Shown here: positions 45,058 to 53,435 of the stretch, in pieces
Position numbering within the stretch: position 1 is the stretch's first letter
Layout of the letters: every line of letters starts with the position of its first letter
Assembly: GCA_930633525.1 (NCBI GenBank)
Contig: CAKNFP010000002.1
Location: forward strand, 372,001-436,000
Reading direction: 5' to 3'
Origin: Hyphomicrobiales bacterium
GTDB lineage: Bacteria; Pseudomonadota; Alphaproteobacteria; Rhizobiales; Beijerinckiaceae
DNA: 64,000 bases
Translations under genes and position numbers: made by a program
The notes under the pieces: model-generated
What the model saw: the letters and a program-made list of their open reading frames with translations, nothing else
The model's database searches: none
What the model was told of the DNA's origin: nothing

Positions 45058-45408
45058 TCAGGCATCGCGGAAGACGCCTTCGTCGAATTCCATGTGAAAG
45101 ACGTGCTCAAGCGGCTCCCGAAGCGGCCGGTCGCCATCCATCTCCAGCACATCGGCCATATAGTCGCGCCAGCGGACTATCACCGGATCTTCCCTCACTT
45201 CCGGATCCGGCGCATGACGGCGGAAGAGATGCCCGAAAACCATGCGGTTCGGCTCGTTCAGGAAGATATCGTAGCTCACGACGCCGGAATCACGGAGAGC
45301 CCGCAACATGTCCGGCCATATCTCGGCGTGGCGCCGCCTGTATTCGTCGGTTTTCCCCGGGCGAACACGCAGCAGAAAGCCGGATACATGCAGGCCTGGA
45401 TCGCCCAT
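45058..45408 (-). CDS. L-rhamnose mutarotase-like protein (RhaM family)
   Basis: A 116-residue dimeric alpha/beta-barrel-type protein. It aligns with RhaM across its length: FLLRVRPGKTDEYRRRHAEIWPDMLRALRDSGVVSYDIFLN, with the catalytic His27 in RRHAEIWP, then VIVRWRDYMADVLEMDGDRPL and LEHVFHME. RhaM interconverts rhamnose anomers. It starts 2 nt after the dehydrogenase stop, which ties it to the same pathway. It could act on a related 6-deoxysugar. Confidence 0.9.
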   Translation of the reverse strand: MGDPGLHVSGFLLRVRPGKTDEYRRRHAEIWPDMLRALRDSGVVSYDIFLNEPNRMVFGHLFRRHAPDPEVREDPVIVRWRDYMADVLEMDGDRPLREPLEHVFHMEFDEGVFRDA

Positions 45409-45410
45409 GC

Positions 45411-46472
45411 TCAGTTATTCCTCCCGAGGATTGGTTGAGGCACGCCTCCCGCCGTGGCCGATTGCAGGAGCGCTGCTATGGTCGCAGCCGTCCTCGCGCC
45501 AATCGTGCCCGGCGACAGGTTTGCCCCCTGCCCCAGAGCGAGATCAACGAGCGCGTTCACCGGCCCGTCGCAGCGATAGACCCAGTCTCCCTCCGTGAGG
45601 GGCAGACGCTCCACCTCGCCGGAAAAACGTCGGATCTCGCACTCGTCCCGATCGAACTCCACGGTCAGCAGACCGGCGTCGCCGGTGATGAACAGGCGCA
45701 GGAGGCCGCGATTGCCCTGGGGCATGGCAGCCGCACCGGAAATGCTGGCCACCGCGCCGTTGGTGAAATGCAGGGCGCCCGCTTCCGCGATATCCACGCG
45801 ATCCGAGGAAACGGAGAAGGCGGTGATCGCCGCAGGCTCGAGGCCCGTCAGGAAATACATCATCGCCAGGGCATGGGAGAGTTGGCCGTAGGCGAAGCCG
45901 CCACCATTCGCGGGATCCTGCCATGTCGAGCGGTCCGGGCGAAAGAAGGTCGTACGCCAGGAATCCAGACCCCGTCCGCCCGAAAAGACATCCCGCGTCG
46001 CCGAGATGAAGCTCACCATGACATGCTCGATGGCGCCGACGGCCCCTTCCGCAATGCGCCGGCGGAGATCGTCGACCCTGGGCAGATACTGGTAGCCATT
46101 GGCCGTCACCAGATGACGTCCCCGTGCCTCGGCCTTGGCGACAAGGTCCCAAGCCTCCGCCGGGTCCAGCGTCAGCGGCTTCTCGCACAAGACATGGGCG
46201 CCAGCTTCAAGGGCAGCCGCGGCATGGCGATAGTGCAGCTGATGGGGTGAAGCGACGACAACGATATCCGGCTTTCGCGCCAAGACATCCTCGAAGCGCT
46301 CGGAGGCGAAGGCAAAGCCGAAATGGTCACGGACGCGTTCCAGATCCTCCCGCCCAAGCCGGCAGACCCCGTCAAGAACAACCTCGGGCCGCGCGGCAAG
46401 CGCCGGGATATGATTCTGGGCCGCATACCAACCGGCGCCGATAACGGCGGCGCGCAATACAGACTCCGGCAA
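45411..46472 (-). CDS. Gfo/Idh/MocA-family dehydrogenase
   Basis: A 353-residue NAD(P)-dependent sugar dehydrogenase. The Rossmann start is VLRAAVIGAGWYAAQNHIPAL, and the EKP motif is in HVLCEKPLTLDPAEAW. A substrate domain follows with QDPANGGGFAYGQLSHALAMMYFL. TTG 46472 is chosen: AGGAGG lies 5 nt upstream. The ATG at 46520 has no ribosome site and sits inside a LacI-type operator. It is the first gene of the nine-gene operon and probably oxidises the free sugar to its lactone. Confidence 0.87.
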   Translation of the reverse strand: MPESVLRAAVIGAGWYAAQNHIPALAARPEVVLDGVCRLGREDLERVRDHFGFAFASERFEDVLARKPDIVVVASPHQLHYRHAAAALEAGAHVLCEKPLTLDPAEAWDLVAKAEARGRHLVTANGYQYLPRVDDLRRRIAEGAVGAIEHVMVSFISATRDVFSGGRGLDSWRTTFFRPDRSTWQDPANGGGFAYGQLSHALAMMYFLTGLEPAAITAFSVSSDRVDIAEAGALHFTNGAVASISGAAAMPQGNRGLLRLFITGDAGLLTVEFDRDECEIRRFSGEVERLPLTEGDWVYRCDGPVNALVDLALGQGANLSPGTIGARTAATIAALLQSATAGGVPQPILGRNN

Positions 46473-46502
46473 TCCCCCCTCCTGATCATAATCCACGTCA
46501 CG

Positions 46503-46520
46503 ATGGATAGCGCTGTCCAT
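46503..46520. promoter_or_regulatory. LacI-type operator candidate O1
   Basis: The 18-bp near-palindrome ATGGATAGCGCTGTCCAT matches itself in 8 of 9 pairs around a central CG-containing core. It lies 31-48 bp upstream of the TTG start of the operon. A nearly identical site is at 46594-46611; consensus ATGGAYAKCGYTGTCCAT. Confidence 0.8.
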
Positions 46521-46593
46521 TTCAACAAACTAAGACTACGGCCCAGCGATTTCTTCTATGACAGCAGCATTTTTCGAGGTACAAGAAAAGTGG

Positions 46594-46611
46594 ATGGACA
46601 TCGTTGTCCAT
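46594..46611. promoter_or_regulatory. LacI-type operator candidate O2
   Basis: ATGGACATCGTTGTCCAT pairs in 8 of 9 positions. It lies 19 bp upstream of the TTG start of the LacI-family gene. The centre is 91 bp from that of the 46503 site, so a tetramer or two dimers could regulate both divergent transcripts and the regulator itself. Confidence 0.82.
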
Positions 46612-46629
46612 GAGCAGAATGAGTAGGCC

Positions 46630-47679
46630 TTGAGCGAATTCGAGTCAAGTCGGCAATCTGGAACGGAAAACCGCATAAGTCCGGTGCCCGTCCGCCTGGA
46701 AGATGTTGCAGCCGCCGCTGGCGTCTCCACGATCACCGCGTCGCGCTGCATCAGCAACCCGGGGCGCGTATCCGAGCGCACGCGCAAGCATGTGCTGAAG
46801 GTCGCGAGCGCCATGGGCTATGTTCCCAATCTGGTGGCCTCCAGCCTGGTGTCCGCGCGCTCGAACGTCATCGGCGTCGTGGTGCCGACTTTGGCCAACC
46901 CGATCCATGGGATGGTGCTGCAAGGTGCGGCCGATATTCTGGAGCCCGCCGGCTACAAGCTGCTGCTCGGCAATTCGCACTTTCATCGCGGCAACGAGCT
47001 CGAACTCGTGCGCACGTTCCTTGGCCATCGCGTCGACGGCATCCTGCTGACAGGAAAGGATCACGCCGACGAATGTCTGGAGTTGCTGCGCCGCTCCGGC
47101 ACGCCAATGGTCGAGATGTTCGACTATAATCCGACACCACTCGACATGAGCGTGGGCTCATCAAACTTCGATGCGGGTGCCTCACTGGGGCAGTATCTCC
47201 TGGCGCGCGGCCGCAAGCATCTCGCCTATGTCGGGCATACCGGGCTCGACGACAGCCGCATGATGGCGCGCCTCGAGGGGCTGCAATCCGTCTGCGAGGC
47301 GCACGACGCGCCGCCCCCGAAGCACTACGAGATCACCAGCGATCCAGGCTCCGGCAATGGCGGCGAGGTCGTCGGCACAATTCTGCGCGACGCGCCTGAC
47401 GTCGATGCCGTTGTCTTTGCCGGTCACCAGGTAGCGGTGGGAGCCATTCGCCACGCACTCGACATAGGCATTGATGTGCCCGGGCGGCTGGCGATCGCTG
47501 GCTTCGGCGAATCGCCCATCGCGCGGTGGATCTCTCCGTCGCTCACCACTGTGCAATTCCCGGTGCGTGAGACAGGCGTTGAAGCCGGCAAGCTGTTGCT
47601 CGGCCGCCTGCAAGGCCAAGCGCCGGCGCAGCGCTCCGTCAGGTTGAGCTTCGAGATCCTCAGTCGTGAAAGTGCGTGA
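46630..47679 (+). CDS. LacI-family transcriptional regulator
   Basis: A 349-residue regulator. The LacI helix-turn-helix and hinge are at residues ~21-75: RLEDVAAAAGVSTITASRCISNPGRVSERTRKHVLKVASAMGY, then PNLVASSLVSARSNVIGVVVPTLANP. The ligand domain is closest to the GntR/IdnR-type gluconate regulators (GILLTGKDHADECLELLRRSGTPMVEMFDYNPTPLDMSVGSSN). TTG 46630 is the only in-frame start that keeps the N-terminus. It is divergent from the nine-gene operon, with paired operators between. Effector is probably a sugar acid. Confidence 0.93.
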   Translation: MSEFESSRQSGTENRISPVPVRLEDVAAAAGVSTITASRCISNPGRVSERTRKHVLKVASAMGYVPNLVASSLVSARSNVIGVVVPTLANPIHGMVLQGAADILEPAGYKLLLGNSHFHRGNELELVRTFLGHRVDGILLTGKDHADECLELLRRSGTPMVEMFDYNPTPLDMSVGSSNFDAGASLGQYLLARGRKHLAYVGHTGLDDSRMMARLEGLQSVCEAHDAPPPKHYEITSDPGSGNGGEVVGTILRDAPDVDAVVFAGHQVAVGAIRHALDIGIDVPGRLAIAGFGESPIARWISPSLTTVQFPVRETGVEAGKLLLGRLQGQAPAQRSVRLSFEILSRESA

Positions 47680-47788
47680 CCGGATGCATCGCTGGAATAC
47701 GCTGCCGAGAGAACAGCCCCGGTCCAAGACGCGCTCACCACTCGTGCCGGACGGGCCTTGGATCGATCCACATCGAGCGCCTCTCCGA

Positions 47789-47821
47789 TTGTCATCTCCG
47801 TGACAAGCCCGGTGATGACAA
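47789..47821. repeat. Palindromic repeat TTGTCATC ... GATGACAA
   Basis: 8-bp arms (47789-47796 and 47814-47821). The right half GACAAGCCCGGTGATGACAA (47802-47821) is identical to 23906-23925. It lies between the convergent LacI and small-membrane-protein genes. Confidence 0.8.
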
Positions 47822-47857
47822 TAGTATCCCTTGGCCACGCTTGACTGTCGATTGAAG

Positions 47858-48145
47858 CTAAGCCTCGGGCACGGCGACGGGCCGCGCGATCGGCGCGCGT
47901 ATGAGCCAGGTCACCGAGACAAAGGCGCCGATCCAGGAGCCGATCGCTGCGAATACCACATAAATCGCATGTTCAGTGTAGCTGATGACGGCGAAGGCCG
48001 ACAGCATATACCAGATGGCACTCCAATTGGCGGCGCGAACGCGATGTCGCGCACCAACGGCGGCGTTAAAGAAAACATAGGCAGCATCGGTGGCGCCGGT
48101 TGCGAGAACCACACCAGCCGCGATAATGGGATCAATGCCAAACAT
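47858..48145 (-). CDS. Small membrane protein, unknown function
   Basis: A 95-residue protein with about three hydrophobic segments: PIIAAGVVLATGATDAAYVFF, WYMLSAFAVISYTEHAIYVVFAAIG, and GAFVSVTWLI. It ends in a short Pro/Ala tail. No family is recognised. Its start codon faces the AT-rich patch at 48150-48245, which must hold its promoter. It is divergent from the chromate transporter. Confidence 0.75.
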   Translation of the reverse strand: MFGIDPIIAAGVVLATGATDAAYVFFNAAVGARHRVRAANWSAIWYMLSAFAVISYTEHAIYVVFAAIGSWIGAFVSVTWLIRAPIARPVAVPEA

Positions 48146-48149
48146 AACC

Positions 48150-48245
48150 GGTATCCTTCTTATATATATTTCATATAAATATCATATATAGTTTATAATG
48201 TGAATATATTCCGATATTTAGTCACGTGAGAGTGATCAATACGGT
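48150..48245. promoter_or_regulatory. AT-rich promoter region between divergent genes
   Basis: About 95 bp of ATATAT/TTTATA-rich DNA in an otherwise ~65% GC window. It includes TATATATATTTCATATAA and GTTTATAATGTG. It sits directly upstream of the small membrane protein, and ~130 bp upstream of chrA. Likely a promoter with UP-element character or a target of an H-NS/MucR/Ros-like protein. Confidence 0.55.
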
Positions 48246-48374
48246 TCATATACGCGAATCATAGTCCATTTAACTGGAATTCGTGATCCGCCAGCAGGCG
48301 CTCTTGCGCGCCATTCGTTTGTCGTACACAGCTGCTAGCTGCCCCCATTGAAGGGTCTGGGTAGCGCGGTGGAC

Positions 48375-49607
48375 ATGAGCGACGTGGATAGCGGGCGAAC
48401 GCGCAATCGGGGGCTGCGGGGGCGATCCCTGGAAGTCTTCTCAGCCTTCCTGAAGCTCGGCTGCACATCCTTCGGTGGCCCCATCGCCCATCTCGGCTAT
48501 TTCCGCGATGAGTTCGTGCTCCGGCGCGCCTGGCTGACCGAGAGGGACTATGCTCATATCGTCGGCCTCTGCCAGTTTCTGCCGGGCCCGACATCAAGCC
48601 AGGTTGGCTTTGCGCTCGGTCTCCTGCGGGGCGGCAGGTTCGGCGCCTTCCTCGCGTGGCTCGGCTTCACCCTGCCGTCGGCACTTGCGATGATCGCCTT
48701 CGCGGCCGGTGCCGACAGGCTCGGCGGCACGGTCGCAACCGGCATTCTCGAAGGCCTGAAGCTCGTCGCAGTCGCCGTCGTGGCCCAAGCCGTCTGGGGG
48801 ATGGCGATCACCTTGTGTCCGGACATACGCCGCGCGGCCATCGCACTCGCGGCCGGTCTCACCGCTCTCGTCGCCGCAGGATCGTTCGGCCAGATCGTGG
48901 CGCTTGTCGCCGGCGCGATCGCGGGCCTTGCCCTCTGCCGTGGTGGAGGTGCGTCATCCGTTGGCGTCATCGCGCTGCCCGTGTCCCGTCGGGCCGGCAG
49001 CGCATCCCTTTTTCTTTTTCTCATTCTCCTCCTCGGTCTGCCGCTCCTGGCTCATCTGACCGCCTCTCAGGCGCTGGCCATGTTCGATGCCTTCTACCGG
49101 TCAGGAGCGCTGGTCTTCGGCGGCGGTCATGTCGTGCTGCCTCTTCTGGAGGCCCGCGTGGTTGAACCCGGCTGGATCAACCCGTCACAATTCATCGCGG
49201 GCTACGCCGCGGCCCAGGCCGTGCCGGGGCCCCTCTTCACATTTGCCGCCTATCTCGGCATGTCCCTGGACGTTCCGCCAACCGGCTTGCCGGGCGCGTT
49301 GCTCGCACTCGTCGCGATTTTCCTTCCCGGCTTCCTGCTGGTCTGCGGGGTAGCGCCTTTTTGGAATCTCTTCCGTACACGCCCCAACGTGCAGGCCGCC
49401 TTGCACGGGGTGAACGCCGCCGTTGTTGGCATTCTCGCCGCGGCGCTCCTGAGCCCGGTCGGCACGGCCGCCATCACGGGCTGGCCATCGCTCGTCCTCG
49501 CGCTCGTTTATGGCGTGCTGCTGATCCGGTTTAGATTACAGCCTTGGATCATCGTTCTCATCGGGGCGGCTGTTGGCGCGGCAATGGCCCATTGGCTGCC
49601 CTTCTGA
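48375..49607 (+). CDS. chrA: Chromate transporter, long-chain ChrA
   Basis: A ~410-residue inner-membrane protein with two CHR domains. The first has KLGCTSFGGPIAHLGYFRDEFVLRRAWL and QFLPGPTSSQVGFALGLLRGGRFGAFLAWLGFTLPS. The second has LVFGGGHVVLPLLEARVVEPGWI and AQAVPGPLFTFAAYLG. Doubled CHR domains and length fit the bidomain CHR family, which exports chromate. ATG 48375 is preferred over a TTG at 48348; neither has a strong ribosome site. No chrB is present. Confidence 0.92.
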   Translation: MSDVDSGRTRNRGLRGRSLEVFSAFLKLGCTSFGGPIAHLGYFRDEFVLRRAWLTERDYAHIVGLCQFLPGPTSSQVGFALGLLRGGRFGAFLAWLGFTLPSALAMIAFAAGADRLGGTVATGILEGLKLVAVAVVAQAVWGMAITLCPDIRRAAIALAAGLTALVAAGSFGQIVALVAGAIAGLALCRGGGASSVGVIALPVSRRAGSASLFLFLILLLGLPLLAHLTASQALAMFDAFYRSGALVFGGGHVVLPLLEARVVEPGWINPSQFIAGYAAAQAVPGPLFTFAAYLGMSLDVPPTGLPGALLALVAIFLPGFLLVCGVAPFWNLFRTRPNVQAALHGVNAAVVGILAAALLSPVGTAAITGWPSLVLALVYGVLLIRFRLQPWIIVLIGAAVGAAMAHWLPF

Positions 49608-49626
49608 GCCTGCCCGCCCTCCTTAT

Positions 49627-49854
49627 TTATTCCCGTAAGAAGGTCGACGTGGTGCTCAGCCGGGCGAGCATACGGGTCTGCTCCATCCGAATGATCTCGA
49701 AGCGGCATAGCAAATTCTCGGCATATTGAGTGGAACAGCCGGCAGCGCGTAATCGCTCGACGAGATGACGATGGCGCTCGATTGTGAGCTCAATGTCCCC
49801 CAGATGGCAGAGCGCCGTATCGAAGTCCTCCCCCGTCGTGCTTTTCCTACCCAT
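49627..49854 (-). CDS. Small helical protein, unknown function
   Basis: A ~75-residue protein: MGRKSTTGEDFDTALCHLGDIELTIERHRHLVERLRAAGCSTQYAENLLCRFEIIRMEQTRML. It is mostly amphipathic helix with heptad-like spacing, so a small coiled coil is likely. ATG 49854 has the better N-terminus; ATG 49899 is possible. Similar short proteins are seen in rhizobial genomes, without function as far as I know. It is convergent with chrA. Confidence 0.65.
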   Translation of the reverse strand: MGRKSTTGEDFDTALCHLGDIELTIERHRHLVERLRAAGCSTQYAENLLCRFEIIRMEQTRMLARLSTTSTFLRE

Positions 49855-49954
49855 GCCCACATCATTCTCGTTTAAATGCTTGGCGAGCACCCTACACATA
49901 AAGTGGCACTCACACCATAAACCTCACCCCGAGCACGGGCCGACGCGGCGTGAC

Positions 49955-50884
49955 CTATTCTTTTGCGTCGCCCGTCACCGGCACGCCGTTGATACGTTCA
50001 AAGAGACGAGCGACCGAGGCATCGTCATCCCGCCCCATTCCGGCGGCCGAGGTCATCAGAAAGAGTTGCAAGGCGGCGCTGGCGACGGGCACGGGGATGC
50101 GATCCTTGCGGGCGATATCCGCGACGATGCCGAGGTCCTTCACGAAAATATCCACCATGCTGCGCGGCCGGTAGTCGTTATCGAGCACGTGCGGCATCCG
50201 GTTCTCGAACATCCATGAATTACCGGCCGAATGGGTGATGACCTCGTAAACCCGGCGCAAATCCAGTTTCTGCGCCGCCGCGAACGCCATGGCCTCGCAA
50301 GCCGCCGCAATATGCACGCCCGCGAGCAATTGGTTCACGATCTTGAAGGCTGATGCATCGCCAACCGCATCGCCGAGTTCATAGATGCGCTCCGCCATGG
50401 CATCGAGAACAGGACGGGCCGCGTTCAACGTCGCACCTGGGCCCGACACGAGAATCGTGAGTTCTCCGGCGGCCGCGCGCTGAGCGCCCCCGCTGATCGG
50501 CGCGTCAAGATAAGCCCGGCCAGCCGCCTCGACATCTCTGGCGAAGGCCCGGGCCTCGTCCGGGGAGAGCGTTGCGGAGGACAGAAAGACGGCTCCGCGC
50601 TCCATGGCATCAAGGCAGCCGTCGGGACCGAAGAGGACGTCCCGGGTCTGAGCTGCATTCACCACCACGCAGACGACGACAGCCGCACCGGCCACCGCCG
50701 CGGCCGGGCTCGCAGCGCCGCGGCCGCCGTCTTGCGCGAAGCGCGAGAGAACCTCCGGACTGACATCAAAACCGACGACATCGAACCCTTCTCGCAGCAG
50801 TGTCGATGCCATGCCGTAGCCCATCGAACCAAGCCCGATAACGGCAACCTGTCGCCCAGATCGTCCTGCATTCCGCTCGGTCAT
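49955..50884 (-). CDS. ltnD: NAD(P)-dependent beta-hydroxyacid dehydrogenase, L-threonate dehydrogenase-like
   Basis: A 309-residue 3-hydroxyisobutyrate-dehydrogenase-family enzyme. The Rossmann motif is VAVIGLGSMGYGMA, the substrate motif LDAPISGGAQRAAAGELTILVSG, and the catalytic Lys181 is in FKIVNQLLAGVHIAA. VITHSAGNSWMFENRMPHVLDNDYRPRSMVDIFVKDLGIV matches LtnD closely. LtnD oxidises L-threonate to 2-oxo-tetronate; no ltnK/otnC/otnI partners are here. ATG 50884 has GGAGGAG upstream. It is divergent from the cycloisomerase-like gene. Confidence 0.87.
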   Translation of the reverse strand: MTERNAGRSGRQVAVIGLGSMGYGMASTLLREGFDVVGFDVSPEVLSRFAQDGGRGAASPAAAVAGAAVVVCVVVNAAQTRDVLFGPDGCLDAMERGAVFLSSATLSPDEARAFARDVEAAGRAYLDAPISGGAQRAAAGELTILVSGPGATLNAARPVLDAMAERIYELGDAVGDASAFKIVNQLLAGVHIAAACEAMAFAAAQKLDLRRVYEVITHSAGNSWMFENRMPHVLDNDYRPRSMVDIFVKDLGIVADIARKDRIPVPVASAALQLFLMTSAAGMGRDDDASVARLFERINGVPVTGDAKE

Positions 50885-51215
50885 GACTGGCTGTCTCCTC
50901 CCCAATGCCCCGCATGATAGGGCCGCCCGCCGAACTGTCCAGATGACAGCGTGCCGTGTGAGGTATCCGGCTCCCCTGCCAAGCAGAGTGGAGACGACAC
51001 TCGTGGAGGGGGCCGCTCCCAAGGGTATTGTCCGCGTTTCCAACCATCACGATCCGGGAGAACCTCCACCCAGCAGTGGGGATTTTATCGCGACCGCTTG
51101 ACGAAGCCTGTGAAACTGGTGACATTGGCTCACGGAAAGTCCGCTATTGGTTGCAATTGGTTTGCGGATTGCCCTGCGCTGTTGCGCAGTTCGGGAATCG
51201 CGAGAGGAGATCGCA
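50885..51215. other. 331-bp divergent intergenic region
   Basis: No gene. It contains promoters for ltnD (minus) and the enolase-superfamily gene (plus), and the ATTGG repeats at 51124-51165. Confidence 0.55.
51124..51165. promoter_or_regulatory. ATTGG repeat cluster upstream of cycloisomerase-like gene
   Basis: ATTGG occurs at 51124, 51146 and 51156, the last two as direct repeats ATTGGTTGC / ATTGGTTTGC. The motif and roughly helical spacing match the cluster at 58304-58347, so a shared regulator is possible. It lies 50-92 bp upstream of the TTG start. Confidence 0.45.
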
Positions 51216-52343
51216 TTGGCGCGCGTTCGAGATATCCGCTTCATCCCCCTCTCCTGCCCGCTTCCGAAGCCCTATGGCATGGCGAAATCGCTGGCGAGCG
51301 CACGGCAGACAACCCTGGTCGTTGTCGAAACGGATGCGGATGTCAGCGGTATCGGCGAGGCCTGGGGCATGCCGTCCGTCAATCTCGCCTATCTCCCGCT
51401 GCTGAAAGACTATCTTGTCGGCACGCATGTCGCGGATGTGGAGCTTGTCTTCACGCGGATCATCGCGCGCCACTATCACTTTGGTGTCCAGAACCAATTG
51501 ATGGGTTGTATTAGCGGTATCGATATGGCCGCCAAGGATGCCCTGGGTCAGGTGGTCGGCCTTCCCGTCTGCCAGTTGATCGGCGGTCGCGGCGGCGAGA
51601 GCGTGCCTGTCTATGCATCGGGCGGCTACATCACGGAGAACGCGGACGGGGATTTTGCGCCACAGATCGAGGCCATAGCCGCCGCGGGCCACAAGGCGGT
51701 GAAGATCAAGATCGGTCTCGGGCCTGATTCCGATGAAGTGCGGGTCAGAACGGCGCGCCACATCCTGGGCGACAAGGTCGACGTCATGGTCGACATCAAC
51801 TCCAACTATACGCTGGATCTCGCGAAAGCGTCGATCGCACGCCTCGCGCCCTACCGGATCACCTGGGTGGAGGAGCCCCTCACACCGCAGGATATCGATG
51901 GGTACGAGATCCTGCAGCGTGCGAGCCCGGTTCCCATCGCCACCGGAGAGGCCCTCTATACGGTCTTCGACTTCAAGAGGCTGACCGATCGGCATGCCGT
52001 CGACGTGCTGCAGCCGGACCTCTCCCTGTGTGGCGGTTTCTGGCAAGGGCGGCGCATTGCCGACCTCGGTGAAGCCAATCATCTGAGGTTGTCCCCGCAC
52101 GTCTGGGGCTCCGGCATCGGGCTTGCCGCCGGCGTGCATTTCGTGGCGTCGCGCTCACCCTATCCTCACGGGCAAAACGCGCCCTGGCCCACATTGGTCG
52201 AGTATGATGTCGGCGAGAACCCGCTGCGCGAGAGCATCCTGACGGAGCCCCTGGTCGCGGTCGACGGCCGGATCGCGGTGCCGACCGCTCCGGGTCTTGG
52301 GGTCAGCCTCGATTGGGACGCCGTCAAGCGGTTCGCGCAGTAA
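51216..52343 (+). CDS. Enolase-superfamily enzyme, galactarolactone cycloisomerase-like
   Basis: A 375-residue mandelate-racemase-type protein. The catalytic KIK is Lys163/Lys165 in KAVKIKIG. Metal ligands are Asp193 (VDIN), Glu219/220 (WVEEP) and Glu245 (TGEAL). The His base is 295 in SPHVWGSGIGLAAG. Agreement with Agrobacterium Gci in PDLSLCGGF, PHVWG and NPLRESILTEPLVAVDGRIAVPTAPGLG suggests a sugar-acid lactone isomerase or dehydratase. TTG 51216 has AGGAG 6 nt upstream; the upstream frame has no similarity. Confidence 0.88.
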   Translation: MARVRDIRFIPLSCPLPKPYGMAKSLASARQTTLVVVETDADVSGIGEAWGMPSVNLAYLPLLKDYLVGTHVADVELVFTRIIARHYHFGVQNQLMGCISGIDMAAKDALGQVVGLPVCQLIGGRGGESVPVYASGGYITENADGDFAPQIEAIAAAGHKAVKIKIGLGPDSDEVRVRTARHILGDKVDVMVDINSNYTLDLAKASIARLAPYRITWVEEPLTPQDIDGYEILQRASPVPIATGEALYTVFDFKRLTDRHAVDVLQPDLSLCGGFWQGRRIADLGEANHLRLSPHVWGSGIGLAAGVHFVASRSPYPHGQNAPWPTLVEYDVGENPLRESILTEPLVAVDGRIAVPTAPGLGVSLDWDAVKRFAQ

Positions 52344-52430
52344 CGGCAATGAATATCAGACCCTTCGCCCTCCCCCTCCGGCTGGCAGCCGGACGGGACC
52401 GCCCCGGCTTACAGAGATGACAGAGACGCG

Positions 52431-53435
52431 ATGACCTCACAGGCAGCAATCTCTCCCATCACGCCCGGTGCCAGCGTCGTCGTCATCGGCGGTCGCGGCT
52501 TCGTCGGTTCGCATGTGGTCCGGGTGCTGATCGCCAATGGCTACAAACCGCATGTCTTTGGTCCGGCAATGGCCGCCGACCTCCTTGCCGACAAGGCCGG
52601 CCAGTTCGGCGAGACCATCGGCAGCCTGGAAGATCGCGATCTTCTGCGCGACATGTTCGCCAGCCTGAAGCCCGCCGCAGTCGTATCCTGCGCTGCCTTC
52701 GGCGCGGGGGATCAGGGCTTGATGCGGTCCGGCGAGAGCGACAGCGACAAGGCCTTCGCCATCAATGTCGACGGTTTCAGGCATCTTATCGCTGCGGTCG
52801 CGGAGGCCCGCGTCCGCCGCCTGGTCTGGACAAGCTCGACGGTCGTCTATGGTCCGGCCAGCGATTACGCCGCCGAACCTGTCGACGAGGATGCGCCCAA
52901 GCATCCACGCACGATCTATGGCCTCACCAAACATATCGCTGAAGAGGTCGCTGATTTCGCGGCTCTCCGACATGATCTGGCGATCACGGGCCTCAGGTTG
53001 CCTCTCATTCTCGGTCCGGGCCTCTGGTATAAGGGCGCCGCGGCAGCTCTCGCGGAACTTCTGCAAGCTGGGAGCCGGGGCGGCACGCATCACATCGCCT
53101 TCCACGATCGCCGCATCGATCTGATGCATGTCAGCGACGTCGCCGCCGCCTGCCTCGCGGTCCTGACAGCGCGTAAGCCGCTGGCGACAGTCTATAATAT
53201 CAACGGCTTTACCGCCTCGGTCCGGGACATGGCCACGGCCGTCGAAAAGCAGACACCGGGTGTCTCGGTCGCGCTCGACGTCACCGAGCCGGCGATGCTC
53301 TTCCCGCTCATCAGCGACGCCCGCTTCCGCCGCGATACGGGTTTCACACCGGCCCTCGACCTCGCCGCCCTTGTCGCGGAAATGGCGAAAAGCGGGCGAG
53401 ACACCGCGACATCATCATCCAGGGAGGCCCAATGA
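52431..53435 (+). CDS. NAD-dependent epimerase/dehydratase family protein
   Basis: A 334-residue extended SDR. The Rossmann motif is VVVIGGRGFVGSHVV. Ser/Tyr-Lys catalytic residues are in WTSSTVVYGP and YGLTKHIAEE. DRRIDLMHVSDVAAACLAVLTA is the usual late motif. Such proteins oxidise, epimerise or reduce sugars or sugar acids (for example uronate dehydrogenase). It overlaps ridA by ATGA. Confidence 0.9.
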   Translation: MTSQAAISPITPGASVVVIGGRGFVGSHVVRVLIANGYKPHVFGPAMAADLLADKAGQFGETIGSLEDRDLLRDMFASLKPAAVVSCAAFGAGDQGLMRSGESDSDKAFAINVDGFRHLIAAVAEARVRRLVWTSSTVVYGPASDYAAEPVDEDAPKHPRTIYGLTKHIAEEVADFAALRHDLAITGLRLPLILGPGLWYKGAAAALAELLQAGSRGGTHHIAFHDRRIDLMHVSDVAAACLAVLTARKPLATVYNINGFTASVRDMATAVEKQTPGVSVALDVTEPAMLFPLISDARFRRDTGFTPALDLAALVAEMAKSGRDTATSSSREAQ

